From Bacteroidota bacterium (GTDB taxonomy: Bacteria > Bacteroidota > Bacteroidia > Flavobacteriales > Weeksellaceae): a DNA stretch of 59,718 nt. The stretch spans positions 1-59,718 of the forward strand of contig JAEXAR010000002.1 in NCBI GenBank assembly GCA_023394415.1. Reading direction: 5' to 3'. Numbering within the stretch: the first letter of the stretch is position 1; each line of letters opens with the position of its first letter. Below are positions 15,402-24,291 of the stretch, in pieces. The notes under the pieces were generated by a model. The model had not been told where the DNA came from, searched no databases, and saw only the letters and a program-made list of their open reading frames with translations. The translations under genes and the position numbers were made by a program.

Positions 15402-16907
15402 ATGCCCGAAATACTTACCAACAGAAAACCAAAACCCCAATACGATGTTGTTCTTATTGGAGGTGGAATAATGAGTGTCACACTTGCAACACTGCTTCAC
15501 GAACTTGAACCGGAGCTCAAAATCGCCATTTTCGAAAGACTTGGAAGGTTTGCCAAAGAAAGTTCTGCAGCTTGGAATAACGCTGGTACAGGACATTCTG
15601 CGTTTTGTGAACTGAATTATACACCAGAACTAGAGGATGGAACCATCGATATCTCAAAAGCCGAAAAAATCGTAGAGCAGTTTGAAATTTCAAAACAGTT
15701 TTGGGCGTATTTGATTGATAAACAATTGATTGATGATCCTCGTGAATTTATCACAGCGTGTCCACATATGAGTTTGGTTTTTGGTGAAGAAGATTCTCAA
15801 TATCTTCGTAAACGCCACGAAAAAATGACGCAATCTCATCTTTTTTCCGAAATGCAATTTACCGAAAACCACGATCAACTACGGGAATGGATTCCATTAA
15901 TTATGCATAACAGAAGCGATTCTGAAGTTTTGGCGGCTACCAAAATGGATATGGGAACTGATGTGAATTTTGGAATTTTAACCCGAAAAATGGGACATCA
16001 TTTGCTTAATGGCTCTAATGTAGAAATTTTCCTTTATCACGAAGTGAAAGACATTGATCCTAGAGAAGATGGAAGCTGGGAGTTACATATTAAAGACCGT
16101 TTACACAGCCATAAACAGGAAGTAATGGCCAAGTTTGTCTTTATCGGAGCCGGAGGTTATGCACTTCCTCTGCTTGAAAGTTCAGATATTGAGGAAAGTG
16201 AAGGTTATGGTGGTTTTCCGGTTTCGGGAGAATGGCTGGTTTCTCATAATGAAGAACTTATAAAACAACATAAAGCTAAAGTATACACTTTGGCTTCTGT
16301 AGATGCGCCTCCAATGTCGGTTCCACATTTGGATTTAAGGGTTATTGATGGAAAAGAAGCCTTGCTTTTCGGGCCTTTTGCAGGATTTTCTACTAAATTT
16401 TTAAAGGAAGGCAGTTATCTCGATTTGCCTGAAAGTGTCAATTTCAAAAATATTCGTTCATTATTTGGAGCGTGGTGGCATAATTTACCTTTAACAACGT
16501 ATCTTATTCAGCAAGTGGCGATGACCAAAATGCAAAAAATGAATCACTTACGGGAATTTGTGAAGGATGCTAAAGATGAAGACTGGGAATTGAAAATTGC
16601 AGGACAGCGCGTTCAAATCATCAAAAAGGATGAAAAACAAGGCGGAAAACTAGAATTTGGTACCGAAGTCGTAGTGAATAAAAAAGGAACAATTGCTTCA
16701 CTTTTAGGTGCTTCTCCAGGAGCATCAACGTCGGTTCACGCGATGATTACTGTTTTAGAAAAATGTTTCCCTGAAAAAGTGAAAGGAGAATGGTTAGCAA
16801 AACTCCAAGAAATCATCCCAACTTACGGGAAAAGACTTTCGGAACATCCTGAGCTTACAGAGCAGATTAGAAATTTCACCAAAGATAAACTTCAATTGGA
16901 TTATTAA
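15402..16907 (+). CDS. mqo: Malate:quinone oxidoreductase
   Basis: The 501-residue FAD enzyme oxidises malate to oxaloacetate at the inner membrane and passes electrons to menaquinone. It opens with the dinucleotide-binding motif VVLIGGGIMSVTLATLL (from about residue 16). Then come the family signatures ERLGRFAKESSAAWNNAGTG and HSAFCELNYTP, and a late GASPGASTSVHAM. The length matches the family. A 129-residue gene of unknown function begins 4 bases after its stop, so the two are probably co-transcribed. Confidence 0.96.
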   Translation: MPEILTNRKPKPQYDVVLIGGGIMSVTLATLLHELEPELKIAIFERLGRFAKESSAAWNNAGTGHSAFCELNYTPELEDGTIDISKAEKIVEQFEISKQFWAYLIDKQLIDDPREFITACPHMSLVFGEEDSQYLRKRHEKMTQSHLFSEMQFTENHDQLREWIPLIMHNRSDSEVLAATKMDMGTDVNFGILTRKMGHHLLNGSNVEIFLYHEVKDIDPREDGSWELHIKDRLHSHKQEVMAKFVFIGAGGYALPLLESSDIEESEGYGGFPVSGEWLVSHNEELIKQHKAKVYTLASVDAPPMSVPHLDLRVIDGKEALLFGPFAGFSTKFLKEGSYLDLPESVNFKNIRSLFGAWWHNLPLTTYLIQQVAMTKMQKMNHLREFVKDAKDEDWELKIAGQRVQIIKKDEKQGGKLEFGTEVVVNKKGTIASLLGASPGASTSVHAMITVLEKCFPEKVKGEWLAKLQEIIPTYGKRLSEHPELTEQIRNFTKDKLQLDY

Positions 16908-16911
16908 AAAA

Positions 16912-17301
16912 ATGCCAACCATTGATAAACCAAAAATTGCAGAAGAAATACTGGCGTCTCTAAAAACCCAAACACAGGAAGAGAAGCAAGTGATTGTGCA
17001 TTGCTGTTTTCCGGCATCGGGAAATGTTGGAAACCTTATCAGGATTTGGCAAAGTACATTTTTGGTTGATGAAAATTTAGGGCATAAAAGTCATTTAATC
17101 CACGCTGAAAACATCTCTATTTTTCCTTATTGGACAGAAGTTCCACCCATGAAGGATTTCTGGTTTACGTTGGTTTTTTCAGGATTACCTAAAGACTGCC
17201 AAAAGTTTGATTTTATGGAAATTATCCCCGAGGAAGGTGGATTTTTTGTACAGAATATCAGACGCAATACAAGTGATGTTTATAGGATTAAAATTAGTTG
17301 A
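16912..17301 (+). CDS. Conserved protein of unknown function downstream of mqo
   Basis: I do not recognise this 129-residue protein. It has no signal peptide or membrane segment. An N-terminal helix is followed by VIVHCCFPASGNVGNLIRIW and a beta-rich half (ISIFPYWTEVPPMKDFWFTL). It begins 4 bases after mqo and overlaps the next frame, so it belongs to an mqo-unknown-DUF1684 transcript. Two adjacent Cys (HCC) could bind metal, but there is no further evidence for this. Confidence 0.7.
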   Translation: MPTIDKPKIAEEILASLKTQTQEEKQVIVHCCFPASGNVGNLIRIWQSTFLVDENLGHKSHLIHAENISIFPYWTEVPPMKDFWFTLVFSGLPKDCQKFDFMEIIPEEGGFFVQNIRRNTSDVYRIKIS

Positions 17302-17303
17302 AA

Positions 17304-17930
17304 ATGAGAAAATTATTTATAATTATAGTTATAATGATGTTACATTCATGTAGCAACACATACAGAGATAATCATCCATTAATTCAACACAATAAAAAAT
17401 TTCAGCAGGAACTGAATGAAGAATACAGAAATCCAAAGACTACACCTTTACGCGGCAATAATTTTAAAAATTTCAAGCAGCATCCGTTTTTTCCGATTAA
17501 TTTAAAGTATCATGTTGTAGCACATTTCATTAAAACTGAAAATCCACAACCTTTTGAAATTCCAACTTCCAGTGGAAAATTTAAAAAATATCAAAAATTT
17601 GGTGAAGCAAAATTCACGATTGATGGCAAACTTTATACTCTAAATATTTATCAAAGTCTTGATTTAATGAGGACTGAAGAATACAAAGATTACCTCTTTC
17701 TTCCTTTTCGTGATGCTACAAACGGAAAGCAAACTTATGGCGGTGGAAAATATTTGGATTTAAAAATTCCTGATAACGACCAAATCATTATTGATTTCAA
17801 CCAATCGTATCAACCATTTTGCGCTTATAATGCTTATGATTACAACTGTCCCATTGTTCCGGAAGAAAATCGTTTACCTATAGAAATAAAGGCGGGTGTG
17901 ATGTACGATGATGTTTATTTTGAACATTAA
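17304..17930 (+). CDS. DUF1684 family lipoprotein
   Basis: I start it at the ATG 17304, which opens a lipoprotein signal (MRKLFIIIVIMMLHSC, lipid anchor Cys16). A TTG six bases earlier is less likely. The 208-residue protein carries the DUF1684 signature: FPINLKYHV, then LFLPFRDATNGKQTYGGGKY and a C-terminal DYNCPIVPEENRLPIEIKAG. DUF1684 proteins are widespread in Bacteroidota and Actinobacteria and their function is not established. The gene nearly touches the one before it and overlaps the convergent recO by 4 bases at its end. Confidence 0.85.
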   Translation: MRKLFIIIVIMMLHSCSNTYRDNHPLIQHNKKFQQELNEEYRNPKTTPLRGNNFKNFKQHPFFPINLKYHVVAHFIKTENPQPFEIPTSSGKFKKYQKFGEAKFTIDGKLYTLNIYQSLDLMRTEEYKDYLFLPFRDATNGKQTYGGGKYLDLKIPDNDQIIIDFNQSYQPFCAYNAYDYNCPIVPEENRLPIEIKAGVMYDDVYFEH

Positions 17931-18613
17931 TTGAAAATCTCTTGTAAAATTTCCAAAGATTGTGGCTTACGGAAATCTGTAAAATGGTAGTGATAATAAA
18001 CCAGTAAACTTTCAAGAAAATTTCGTCGGAACTTTGCTGAAATGGTAATCGAATAAGGGTTTTCTGCTAATGAAAGTTCTTTCCAGATTCTAGAAACCGT
18101 TTCATCAAAAATCTGATGGGATTCCTTGGGCTCAAAATGTCCACTTTCAGGATTCAAATAGGAATATTCATTATTTAAGGGATGAATACCGTTATTCTTT
18201 AAGACTTTAAACAAAAAAATTAAATGACACTGATGGTTTTCGGATTTCAGTTCGTGAAGTAATGCTTCTATTTCAGTATAAATGTTATCATTACGGCCTT
18301 CGTTTCTCAAAACTTGATTTAGAAAATCGGCTATAAAAAAAATAATAGTATTGATTTTGACGTCATTATCTTTATCTCGCTTACTTACCAAATCAAATTT
18401 TGAGATGTTCTTGATAGATCCCGACTTGTTTTTAGAAAAGTATAATGAAAGTTCATTAAGTGGCTGTAGATAAGCTTTCTTTTTGTTGGTGCGAGCATAA
18501 AGTCCTCTCATAAAAAAAGTTTCATAGCCATTTTCTTGGGTAAAACAATGCAGTATCGCATCATTATCACCATATTTTAAATAGGAAAGAAGAAAACCTT
18601 TGGCAGAAATCAT
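17927..18613 (-). CDS. recO: DNA repair protein RecO
   Basis: The 228-residue protein has the N-terminal OB fold of RecO (AKGFLLSYLKYGDNDAIL, about residues 4-80) followed by a helical domain. RecO with RecR loads RecA on SSB-coated single strands in the RecFOR pathway. The usual Cys zinc site of many bacterial RecO proteins is not evident, as is common in Bacteroidota. The start follows the porZ stop with no gap (18613/18614), so recO is co-transcribed with porZ and the nucleotidase genes upstream. Confidence 0.9.
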   Translation of the reverse strand: MISAKGFLLSYLKYGDNDAILHCFTQENGYETFFMRGLYARTNKKKAYLQPLNELSLYFSKNKSGSIKNISKFDLVSKRDKDNDVKINTIIFFIADFLNQVLRNEGRNDNIYTEIEALLHELKSENHQCHLIFLFKVLKNNGIHPLNNEYSYLNPESGHFEPKESHQIFDETVSRIWKELSLAENPYSITISAKFRRNFLESLLVYYHYHFTDFRKPQSLEILQEIFN

Positions 18614-20875
18614 TTAATTAACCACTGCAATTTTTGCGGTAGCTTTGTCTGAACCATTTTCATTAGTCATTAATACAAAATAAACACCTGAAGCAACACG
18701 TTTACCACGGTTCGTTAAATCCCACTCATAATATCCGCCTCTTGCAACAGCTTGGTGTACAAGGTTTCCGGCAGCATCCGTAATACGGATATTGGTCTTT
18801 TCTGCCAAACCTTTTATTTTTACATTGCCTTTATAATTGGCGTATACCACAGGATTTGGGTAAACTAAAACATCACCAAAATTTTCTGAAACATTCACAA
18901 CATCACCCTGATAAACTACAATTCCGTCAATCGTTACGAAATAGACTTTTCCTGTTTTATTATCAACTTTAATGTCAGTAATATTATTATTCGGAATAGG
19001 GGAGTTTTCTCTTGTAAAATGATTAATGGTATTCTGTCCGTTTGAAGATAAATAAAAAGCACCTCCACCAGCAATAGATATCCATTTTTGATTGCCCGAA
19101 TCTGCTTCTATTTGCAAAATGGTAGCATCCCTGAAAAGTTCTTCACCAATTCCGTTTCTTTCTATAATAACAGGTTCAGCGGTTGGGTTATCTTTCACGG
19201 CGCTAGCAGCATTATACAGCACTCTCAATCCACTTGATGTTCCCATCCATGCATCACCACTTTTATCTAATAAAATGCTTATGGCTGCAACGCTGGAAGA
19301 AGGTATTCCGTTTGAGGTTGTTACAAAATGGTAAGAATCATCTGACAAATTGGTAGGGGTATTTTTAAGGTCTGTCGCGATAAAGCTGTTTCCACGAGAT
19401 ACAGAAGTCCAAAGCAATCCCTCATAATAAGCAGGCTTTTGCAACGCTTCTCCACTTTGAATTTTTTTCATTGAAAAACTATCAGCAGTTCTGTTATATA
19501 CGGCATATCCTGTGCTGGGAGCCGTATCTAAAGTGAAAAATGATAATGTGGCAAATAAATTATTGTTGTCATCAAAGGTAAAACCGACAGGCCTGTTAAA
19601 ATAAATGTTGCTGCCTGAACTATAAAATTTTATCAAATCAAAATCTTTCTTGGTTTCATCATACATCATTTTGTAAAAACCTTGCTTATCACTAAAGATA
19701 TAATTATTAAAGAAAGTTTCCTTATAATCATTCGGGTTTCCAATGGCATCCATTATATTAAACTGAATGGGATTGTTCTTGAAATACGATGGGTAAATCC
19801 ACTCACTTCCTGTATAGAAATAAAACCCAAGATTTTTAGGATCGGGGAGAGGAAAGTTATAATCATCCGCTGTAAGTCCTGTTCCTACCCAAATTTTATC
19901 ACCCAATAAATTTATTTTGTAAGATCTGTTATTATATGGACCATCTGGTTTAAAGGATTTTAGATCTTTATTTAAAATTCCAGAAAGTTTTGTTCCTGCA
20001 TATATCTGTCCATTATTCATCCAAGAAGTATTAAGACTTTCATCCAAACTTAAAGAGCTTGAGGCTGCACCTTGTGTAGAAAACGAAAATACTCCGTTTG
20101 GTTCAGAAATTAAAATATTTTGTGGTGTTACTGTAACATCCTGAATGTTAGAAAATGTTTGTGAGATTGGTGTAAAAGTATTGCCATCGCCATAAAAAGC
20201 CTGTGTAGTTCCGGCAAATGCAATAACGTTGTTTTCTATATCAATATGATTAAAGTTTCCTGCAACCGCAGTAGTCCATCCGGAATAGATGGGAAAAGTC
20301 ACATTAATCAAGTGTTTTTTTATTCCTGATGAAGTAAGAGCATATACAGTATTATCTTTTATAATAGCTTCTTTAGAAGGCTCGTATACGCCGCCATTTA
20401 AGAAAAATGCAGAATCGCCAAACTCTTTTTTATCAAGATTAAAAATTGAAACACCATAATTAACAGAAATTACGGCTTGGTTTCCTGTAATCGAAATATG
20501 ATTAATTTTTTTAGTTCCGGTATAGCTTTTTGCAATGGGAATATCAACGATATAAGTAATGCCGTCTTCTTTAATCACATCCATCGTTCCGTTTACATAA
20601 CCAACGAGTCCGGTTTTGGTTTCAGGATTATAATCGAAGGCAGATATCTTCACTTCGTGTAATCCATTCGCTTTCGAGAGTTTTGTTATTTCGCCTGTTG
20701 CAGGTGTGTAGAAAAATATTCCATTCTCTGTGGCAGCGATAAGTTTCCCATTATCTTCGCGTATTTGAAGCACATTATTATACGAAAACAAATCACTCCA
20801 TCGGCTTGATGAAATGACTTGTGATTGGGTGAAGCCAACACATAAAATGGTAAAAACAAATAATAATTTTTTCAT
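18614..20875 (-). CDS. porZ: PorZ-like type IX secretion system protein
   Basis: I start it at 20875, where MKKLLFVFTILCVGFTQSQ forms a signal peptide. The longer frame from 20926 would overlap the gene before it. The roughly 753-residue protein is a double beta-propeller (two-component-regulator-type repeats, for example SRWSDLFSYNNVLQIREDNG and MGTSSGLRVLYN). It ends with a T9SS type A-like sorting domain (about 680-753, VYPNPVVYANYKGNVKIKGL and GVYFVLMTNE). PorZ is an outer-surface T9SS component needed for attaching or modifying secreted cargo. Position upstream of recO is usual for flavobacteria. Confidence 0.88.
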   Translation of the reverse strand: MKKLLFVFTILCVGFTQSQVISSSRWSDLFSYNNVLQIREDNGKLIAATENGIFFYTPATGEITKLSKANGLHEVKISAFDYNPETKTGLVGYVNGTMDVIKEDGITYIVDIPIAKSYTGTKKINHISITGNQAVISVNYGVSIFNLDKKEFGDSAFFLNGGVYEPSKEAIIKDNTVYALTSSGIKKHLINVTFPIYSGWTTAVAGNFNHIDIENNVIAFAGTTQAFYGDGNTFTPISQTFSNIQDVTVTPQNILISEPNGVFSFSTQGAASSSLSLDESLNTSWMNNGQIYAGTKLSGILNKDLKSFKPDGPYNNRSYKINLLGDKIWVGTGLTADDYNFPLPDPKNLGFYFYTGSEWIYPSYFKNNPIQFNIMDAIGNPNDYKETFFNNYIFSDKQGFYKMMYDETKKDFDLIKFYSSGSNIYFNRPVGFTFDDNNNLFATLSFFTLDTAPSTGYAVYNRTADSFSMKKIQSGEALQKPAYYEGLLWTSVSRGNSFIATDLKNTPTNLSDDSYHFVTTSNGIPSSSVAAISILLDKSGDAWMGTSSGLRVLYNAASAVKDNPTAEPVIIERNGIGEELFRDATILQIEADSGNQKWISIAGGGAFYLSSNGQNTINHFTRENSPIPNNNITDIKVDNKTGKVYFVTIDGIVVYQGDVVNVSENFGDVLVYPNPVVYANYKGNVKIKGLAEKTNIRITDAAGNLVHQAVARGGYYEWDLTNRGKRVASGVYFVLMTNENGSDKATAKIAVVN

Positions 20876-20877
20876 CT

Positions 20878-21828
20878 CTAAACTAAAACAGCATCTAGCT
20901 TCGAATCTATAACTTGATTGTTCCAAGTGATATTTTGTACGTTTTTATTTTTATCAAAAAAGAAATCTAATCTTCCTAGAAGTAGCCCTGCAAAACCAAC
21001 TTGATTAATGAGAACAGATTTTCCGGCTCGGTTGGTATATTTTTGTGGTTCAGGAAGGAAGGTATGCGTGTGTCCTCCTAAAATCAAATCGATATTTTCA
21101 GTTTTAGAAGCTAATGTAATATCTGAAATTTTGTTTTCAGAATCATATTTGTAACCCAAATGTGAGAGACAAATGACCATATCACATTTTTTGTCCTTCT
21201 TCAAGAATTCTGAATATTGCTGTGCAATTTCAACAGGATTCAAATATTTGGTTTCTTTATATTGCTTCTTTCCAACAAGACCGTCAAGCTCAATGCCTAC
21301 ACCAAAAATTCCGACTCTGATTCCGTTTTTATTGAAAATTTTATATTTCTCGGTTCTTCCGTCCACAATTGTGTTGCTGAAGTCGTAATTGGAAGTAATG
21401 AAAGGAAATTTTGCATTCGGAAGAACTTTAATAAAACCTTTCAAACCATTGTCGAAATCGTGATTTCCCATTGTAGAAGCATCATAACCCATCATCGACA
21501 TTAGCTTAAACTCCAGTTCACCACCAAACATATTAAAGTAAGGCGTTCCTTGGAAAATATCGCCGGAATCTAAAAGCAAAATATTATTTTCTGTTTTTCT
21601 GATTTCTTTTATCAGGTGCGCTCTTCTTGCAAAACCGCCTTGGTTGGCATTTCTGCCACTTGCTGCATCGAAAGGTTCGATACGGCTGTGCTGATCGTTG
21701 GTATGTAAAATTGTAAGTTTATAACCGGTTTCTGCAAACAGATTATTTTTAGCCAAAAGTAAATTCGGAACTAAAGTCATCGCTAAACTTCCGGCACCTG
21801 CTATTTTTAAAAATTCTTTCCTGTTCAT
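20878..21828 (-). CDS. 5'-nucleotidase metallophosphoesterase subunit (catalytic half)
   Basis: The 316-residue protein has an N-terminal export signal (MNRKEFLKIAGAGSLAMTL, a twin-Arg-like start with a single Arg) and the calcineurin-like metal site motifs of UshA-type 5'-nucleotidases: ILHTNDQHSRIEPFD, LLDSGDIFQGTPYFN, TMGNHDFDNG and ILGGHTHTF. It would hydrolyse extracellular nucleotides in the periplasm. It ends where the usual C-terminal substrate-binding domain should begin. That domain is encoded by the gene just upstream, and the two overlap by one base at 21828. Confidence 0.9.
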   Translation of the reverse strand: MNRKEFLKIAGAGSLAMTLVPNLLLAKNNLFAETGYKLTILHTNDQHSRIEPFDAASGRNANQGGFARRAHLIKEIRKTENNILLLDSGDIFQGTPYFNMFGGELEFKLMSMMGYDASTMGNHDFDNGLKGFIKVLPNAKFPFITSNYDFSNTIVDGRTEKYKIFNKNGIRVGIFGVGIELDGLVGKKQYKETKYLNPVEIAQQYSEFLKKDKKCDMVICLSHLGYKYDSENKISDITLASKTENIDLILGGHTHTFLPEPQKYTNRAGKSVLINQVGFAGLLLGRLDFFFDKNKNVQNITWNNQVIDSKLDAVLV

Positions 21829-22580
21829 TACTTTTTGCCTTTAAAAATTAATCTTAAATCTTTTGGAGCTACTACTTCAGGGTTTTGCTTAAATTTATCA
21901 ATGTACATATCGCGAAGCTTCACGCCGGTTGAAATCATTTCCCCTGCCATAAAAAACTTCATATTATCACCACCTAAAGCCAAATAATCGGAAGTGGCGA
22001 TATAATAAATTTGGGTAGGGTTTATGGTGTTTCCTCCGATTAAGGTACGATTAAGCTTACCTGCTTCAGTTTCAATTAAAAGATTTGAAACAGGATTGTT
22101 TTTCTGAGTTTGCAAATAATAATCTAACATGCCCTGCATTTGTGTACCCGTCATTTTTACCAATACCAATTCATTTTCAAAAGGCATTACTTCGTATATG
22201 TGTCTTAGTAAGATATCGCCTTGTCCAATATTTGTTCGTATACCACCAATATTGATTACCGCCGCATCTACTTTCGGGATGCTGTTTTTAGCAGCCCATT
22301 CTTTTGCCCCTTGCAACGTATAATCTGCCAATAAATTTCCTAAACTGCTGTTGTCACCTTGTTTTGTAAGTTCAACATTGGTATGCGAAATTTTTGCATT
22401 CATCTGCGACTCTAATGACTTCTTGTAAGGATTTATTACCATTTTGGTAGCACCATCATCCGGAATAGATTGCCCTATGCTTATATTTTTTTGTGTTTGG
22501 ACGTTAGCAATTTTCATTGGTGTTCTACAAGAAACTAACGCTATTGCTGCAAATCCAAGAACTATAATTCTGTTTTTCAT
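21828..22580 (-). CDS. 5'-nucleotidase C-terminal domain lipoprotein
   Basis: This 250-residue protein has a lipoprotein signal (FAAIALVSC, Cys18) and the C-terminal 5'-nucleotidase domain that forms the nucleoside pocket (SSLGNLLADYTLQGAKEW, AAVINIGGIRTNIGQGDI, MPFENELVLVKMTG, MLDYYLQTQ). In UshA these features follow the catalytic domain in one chain. Here they come from a separate gene directly before it, with a one-base stop/start overlap that suggests translational coupling and assembly as a two-chain enzyme. This split arrangement is known in Bacteroidota. I see no frameshift scar, and both chains have their own signals. Confidence 0.88.
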   Translation of the reverse strand: MKNRIIVLGFAAIALVSCRTPMKIANVQTQKNISIGQSIPDDGATKMVINPYKKSLESQMNAKISHTNVELTKQGDNSSLGNLLADYTLQGAKEWAAKNSIPKVDAAVINIGGIRTNIGQGDILLRHIYEVMPFENELVLVKMTGTQMQGMLDYYLQTQKNNPVSNLLIETEAGKLNRTLIGGNTINPTQIYYIATSDYLALGGDNMKFFMAGEMISTGVKLRDMYIDKFKQNPEVVAPKDLRLIFKGKK

Positions 22581-22665
22581 TTTTTGTAAAAACTTATACT
22601 TGCAAATATAAATATATGTATAATTATTTAGGTGTTTTTAACATAATTCTTTCCTTAAAATTCCA

Positions 22666-22673
22666 TAAATTTG
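22666..22673 (+). promoter_or_regulatory. Putative -7 box (TAAATTTG) of dapA
   Basis: TAAATTTG matches TAnnTTTG. An in-frame TTG start at 22671 would lie inside this box, which supports the ATG at 22695 as the real dapA start. A clear -33 element is not seen. Confidence 0.45.
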
Positions 22674-22694
22674 AAACTTAATAATTTTTTAACA

Positions 22695-23567
22695 ATGAGT
22701 AGATTAAAAGGCGTTGGTGTTGCACTGGTAACACCCTTTAATGAAGATTTATCCGTAGATTATGACTCGCTTACCAAACTGGTAAAATACAACATTGAAA
22801 ACGGAACCCATTTTTTAGTAGTATTAGGAACTACAGCAGAAGCTGCAACACTTTCTAATGACGAAAAGAAACAGGTAACAGATCATATCATAAAGGTTAA
22901 TAATAAACGCTTGCCACTGGTTTTGGGAATTGGTGGAAACAATACTCTTGAGATCAAAAAACAAATTGAGGAAACCGATTTGTCTGCATTTGATGCGGTA
23001 CTTTCTGTATCACCATATTATAACAAACCAAATCAGGAAGGGTTATATCAACATTATAAAGCTTTGGCAGAAACCGGAAAGCCTATCATTATCTACAATG
23101 TTCCGGGTAGAACTGGGCAAAACGTGGAAGCTTCTACAACATTGAGTTTGGCAAAAGACTTCCCTAATTTATTTATGATTAAAGAAGCAGCACCAAATAT
23201 TCTGCAATACTTTGATATTTTGAGAAATAAGCCGGATGGTTTTTCTTTGGTTTCAGGTGATGATGAGTTTACACTTCCTGTAACTTTAGCAGGTGGCGAT
23301 GGTGTAATTTCTGTCATTGGACAAGGTTATCCGAAAGAATTTTCAACGATGGTTCAACTTGCTTTTGATGGAAAAGTGAAAGAGGCTTACGAGATTCACA
23401 ATAAATTAGTAGAAATTACAAGATTAATTTTTGCTGAAGGAAACCCATGTGGAATTAAAACGGTGTTAGCTGAAAAAGGAATTATTAAAAATTATTTAAG
23501 ATTGCCTTTGGTTGTAGCTTCAGAAGGTTTACAGACTAAAATTAAAGCAGAAATGGCAAAACTGTAA
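22695..23567 (+). CDS. dapA: 4-hydroxy-tetrahydrodipicolinate synthase
   Basis: The 290-residue protein condenses pyruvate with aspartate semialdehyde, the first committed step toward diaminopimelate and lysine. Family signatures are VALVTPFNEDLSVDY, FLVVLGTTAEAATLS, PYYNKPNQEGLYQHY, IYNVPGRTGQ (Tyr for catalysis) and FMIKEA, where Lys forms the Schiff base. I chose ATG 22695 because the upstream TTG overlaps a likely promoter box. The gene is followed by a terminator at 23593-23626 and appears monocistronic. Confidence 0.95.
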   Translation: MSRLKGVGVALVTPFNEDLSVDYDSLTKLVKYNIENGTHFLVVLGTTAEAATLSNDEKKQVTDHIIKVNNKRLPLVLGIGGNNTLEIKKQIEETDLSAFDAVLSVSPYYNKPNQEGLYQHYKALAETGKPIIIYNVPGRTGQNVEASTTLSLAKDFPNLFMIKEAAPNILQYFDILRNKPDGFSLVSGDDEFTLPVTLAGGDGVISVIGQGYPKEFSTMVQLAFDGKVKEAYEIHNKLVEITRLIFAEGNPCGIKTVLAEKGIIKNYLRLPLVVASEGLQTKIKAEMAKL

Positions 23568-23592
23568 TTTCAGTTTTAATTAATATAATTTT

Positions 23593-23626
23593 AAAGTGGA
23601 ATTCAGCAATGGATTTCACTTTTTTA
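23593..23626 (+). terminator. Terminator after dapA
   Basis: AAAGTGGAATT (23593-23603) pairs, with one G-U pair and a weak last pair, with ATTTCACTTT (from about 23614), followed by a run of Ts. Confidence 0.65.
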
Positions 23627-23715
23627 ATATTTTTACCTACTGAAATTCGGGTGTAAATATTCAATAGAAGTGAACCTTGATTAATTCTTTACGAAAGAAA
23701 ATTTAAAAATAAAAA

Positions 23716-24219
23716 ATGTCAAATCATTCCATTTTTACCAAAGCTAATATCAAACATATTTCTATAATACAAGACATTGCGAGAAAGTCTTGGGAAAGTG
23801 CTTATGCTAAAATTCTCTCTCACGAACAAATAGAATATATGTTGGGTGAAATGTACTCTACAAAAGAAATCACTTCACATCTTGAAAATCCCAATTACCA
23901 CTATTATTTAATTGATAATGAAGGTGAATTTGTAGGTTTTATTGGTTTTGAACACCATTACGAACCGGCAATTACAAAACTCCACAGGGTTTACCTTATC
24001 CCTGAGGCTAAAGGCAAAGGCTTGGGAAAAGAAGCTATAAATTTATTGAAAGAAAAATTTACTGAAAGTGGGAACCAAAGAATTATCTTGAATGTTAATA
24101 AAGAAAATAATGCCCGTAAAATCTATGAATCACAGGGATTTAGAATATATGATGAAATCATTTTAGATATTGGGAGTGGATTTGTAATGGATGATTATTT
24201 AATGGAATTTCGGATATAA
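23716..24219 (+). CDS. GNAT family N-acetyltransferase
   Basis: The 167-residue protein has the GNAT fold. The acetyl-CoA binding loop is LIPEAKGKGLGKEAINLL (about residues 92-109). A preceding strand FVGFIGFEHHY is followed by LHRVYL, and NVNKENNARKIYESQGF forms the usual last helix. The substrate is unknown, and small-molecule or ribosomal-protein acetylation are both possible. It lies alone between dapA and an IS1595 element whose left end begins 72 bases after its stop. Confidence 0.88.
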   Translation: MSNHSIFTKANIKHISIIQDIARKSWESAYAKILSHEQIEYMLGEMYSTKEITSHLENPNYHYYLIDNEGEFVGFIGFEHHYEPAITKLHRVYLIPEAKGKGLGKEAINLLKEKFTESGNQRIILNVNKENNARKIYESQGFRIYDEIILDIGSGFVMDDYLMEFRI

Positions 24220-24283
24220 ATGTAAAGACTTTACAAAATTTTGTAAGTTATCTCATGGTAATTTGGAAGAGATTTGTGTTACT

Positions 24284-24291
24284 AAAAAATT
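24284..24291. repeat. Likely 8-bp target site duplication, left copy
   Basis: AAAAAATT directly precedes the left inverted repeat of the IS1595 element and is repeated at 25276-25283 after the right end. Eight bases is the duplication length known for IS1595. The A/T-rich context weakens the call. Confidence 0.5.
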
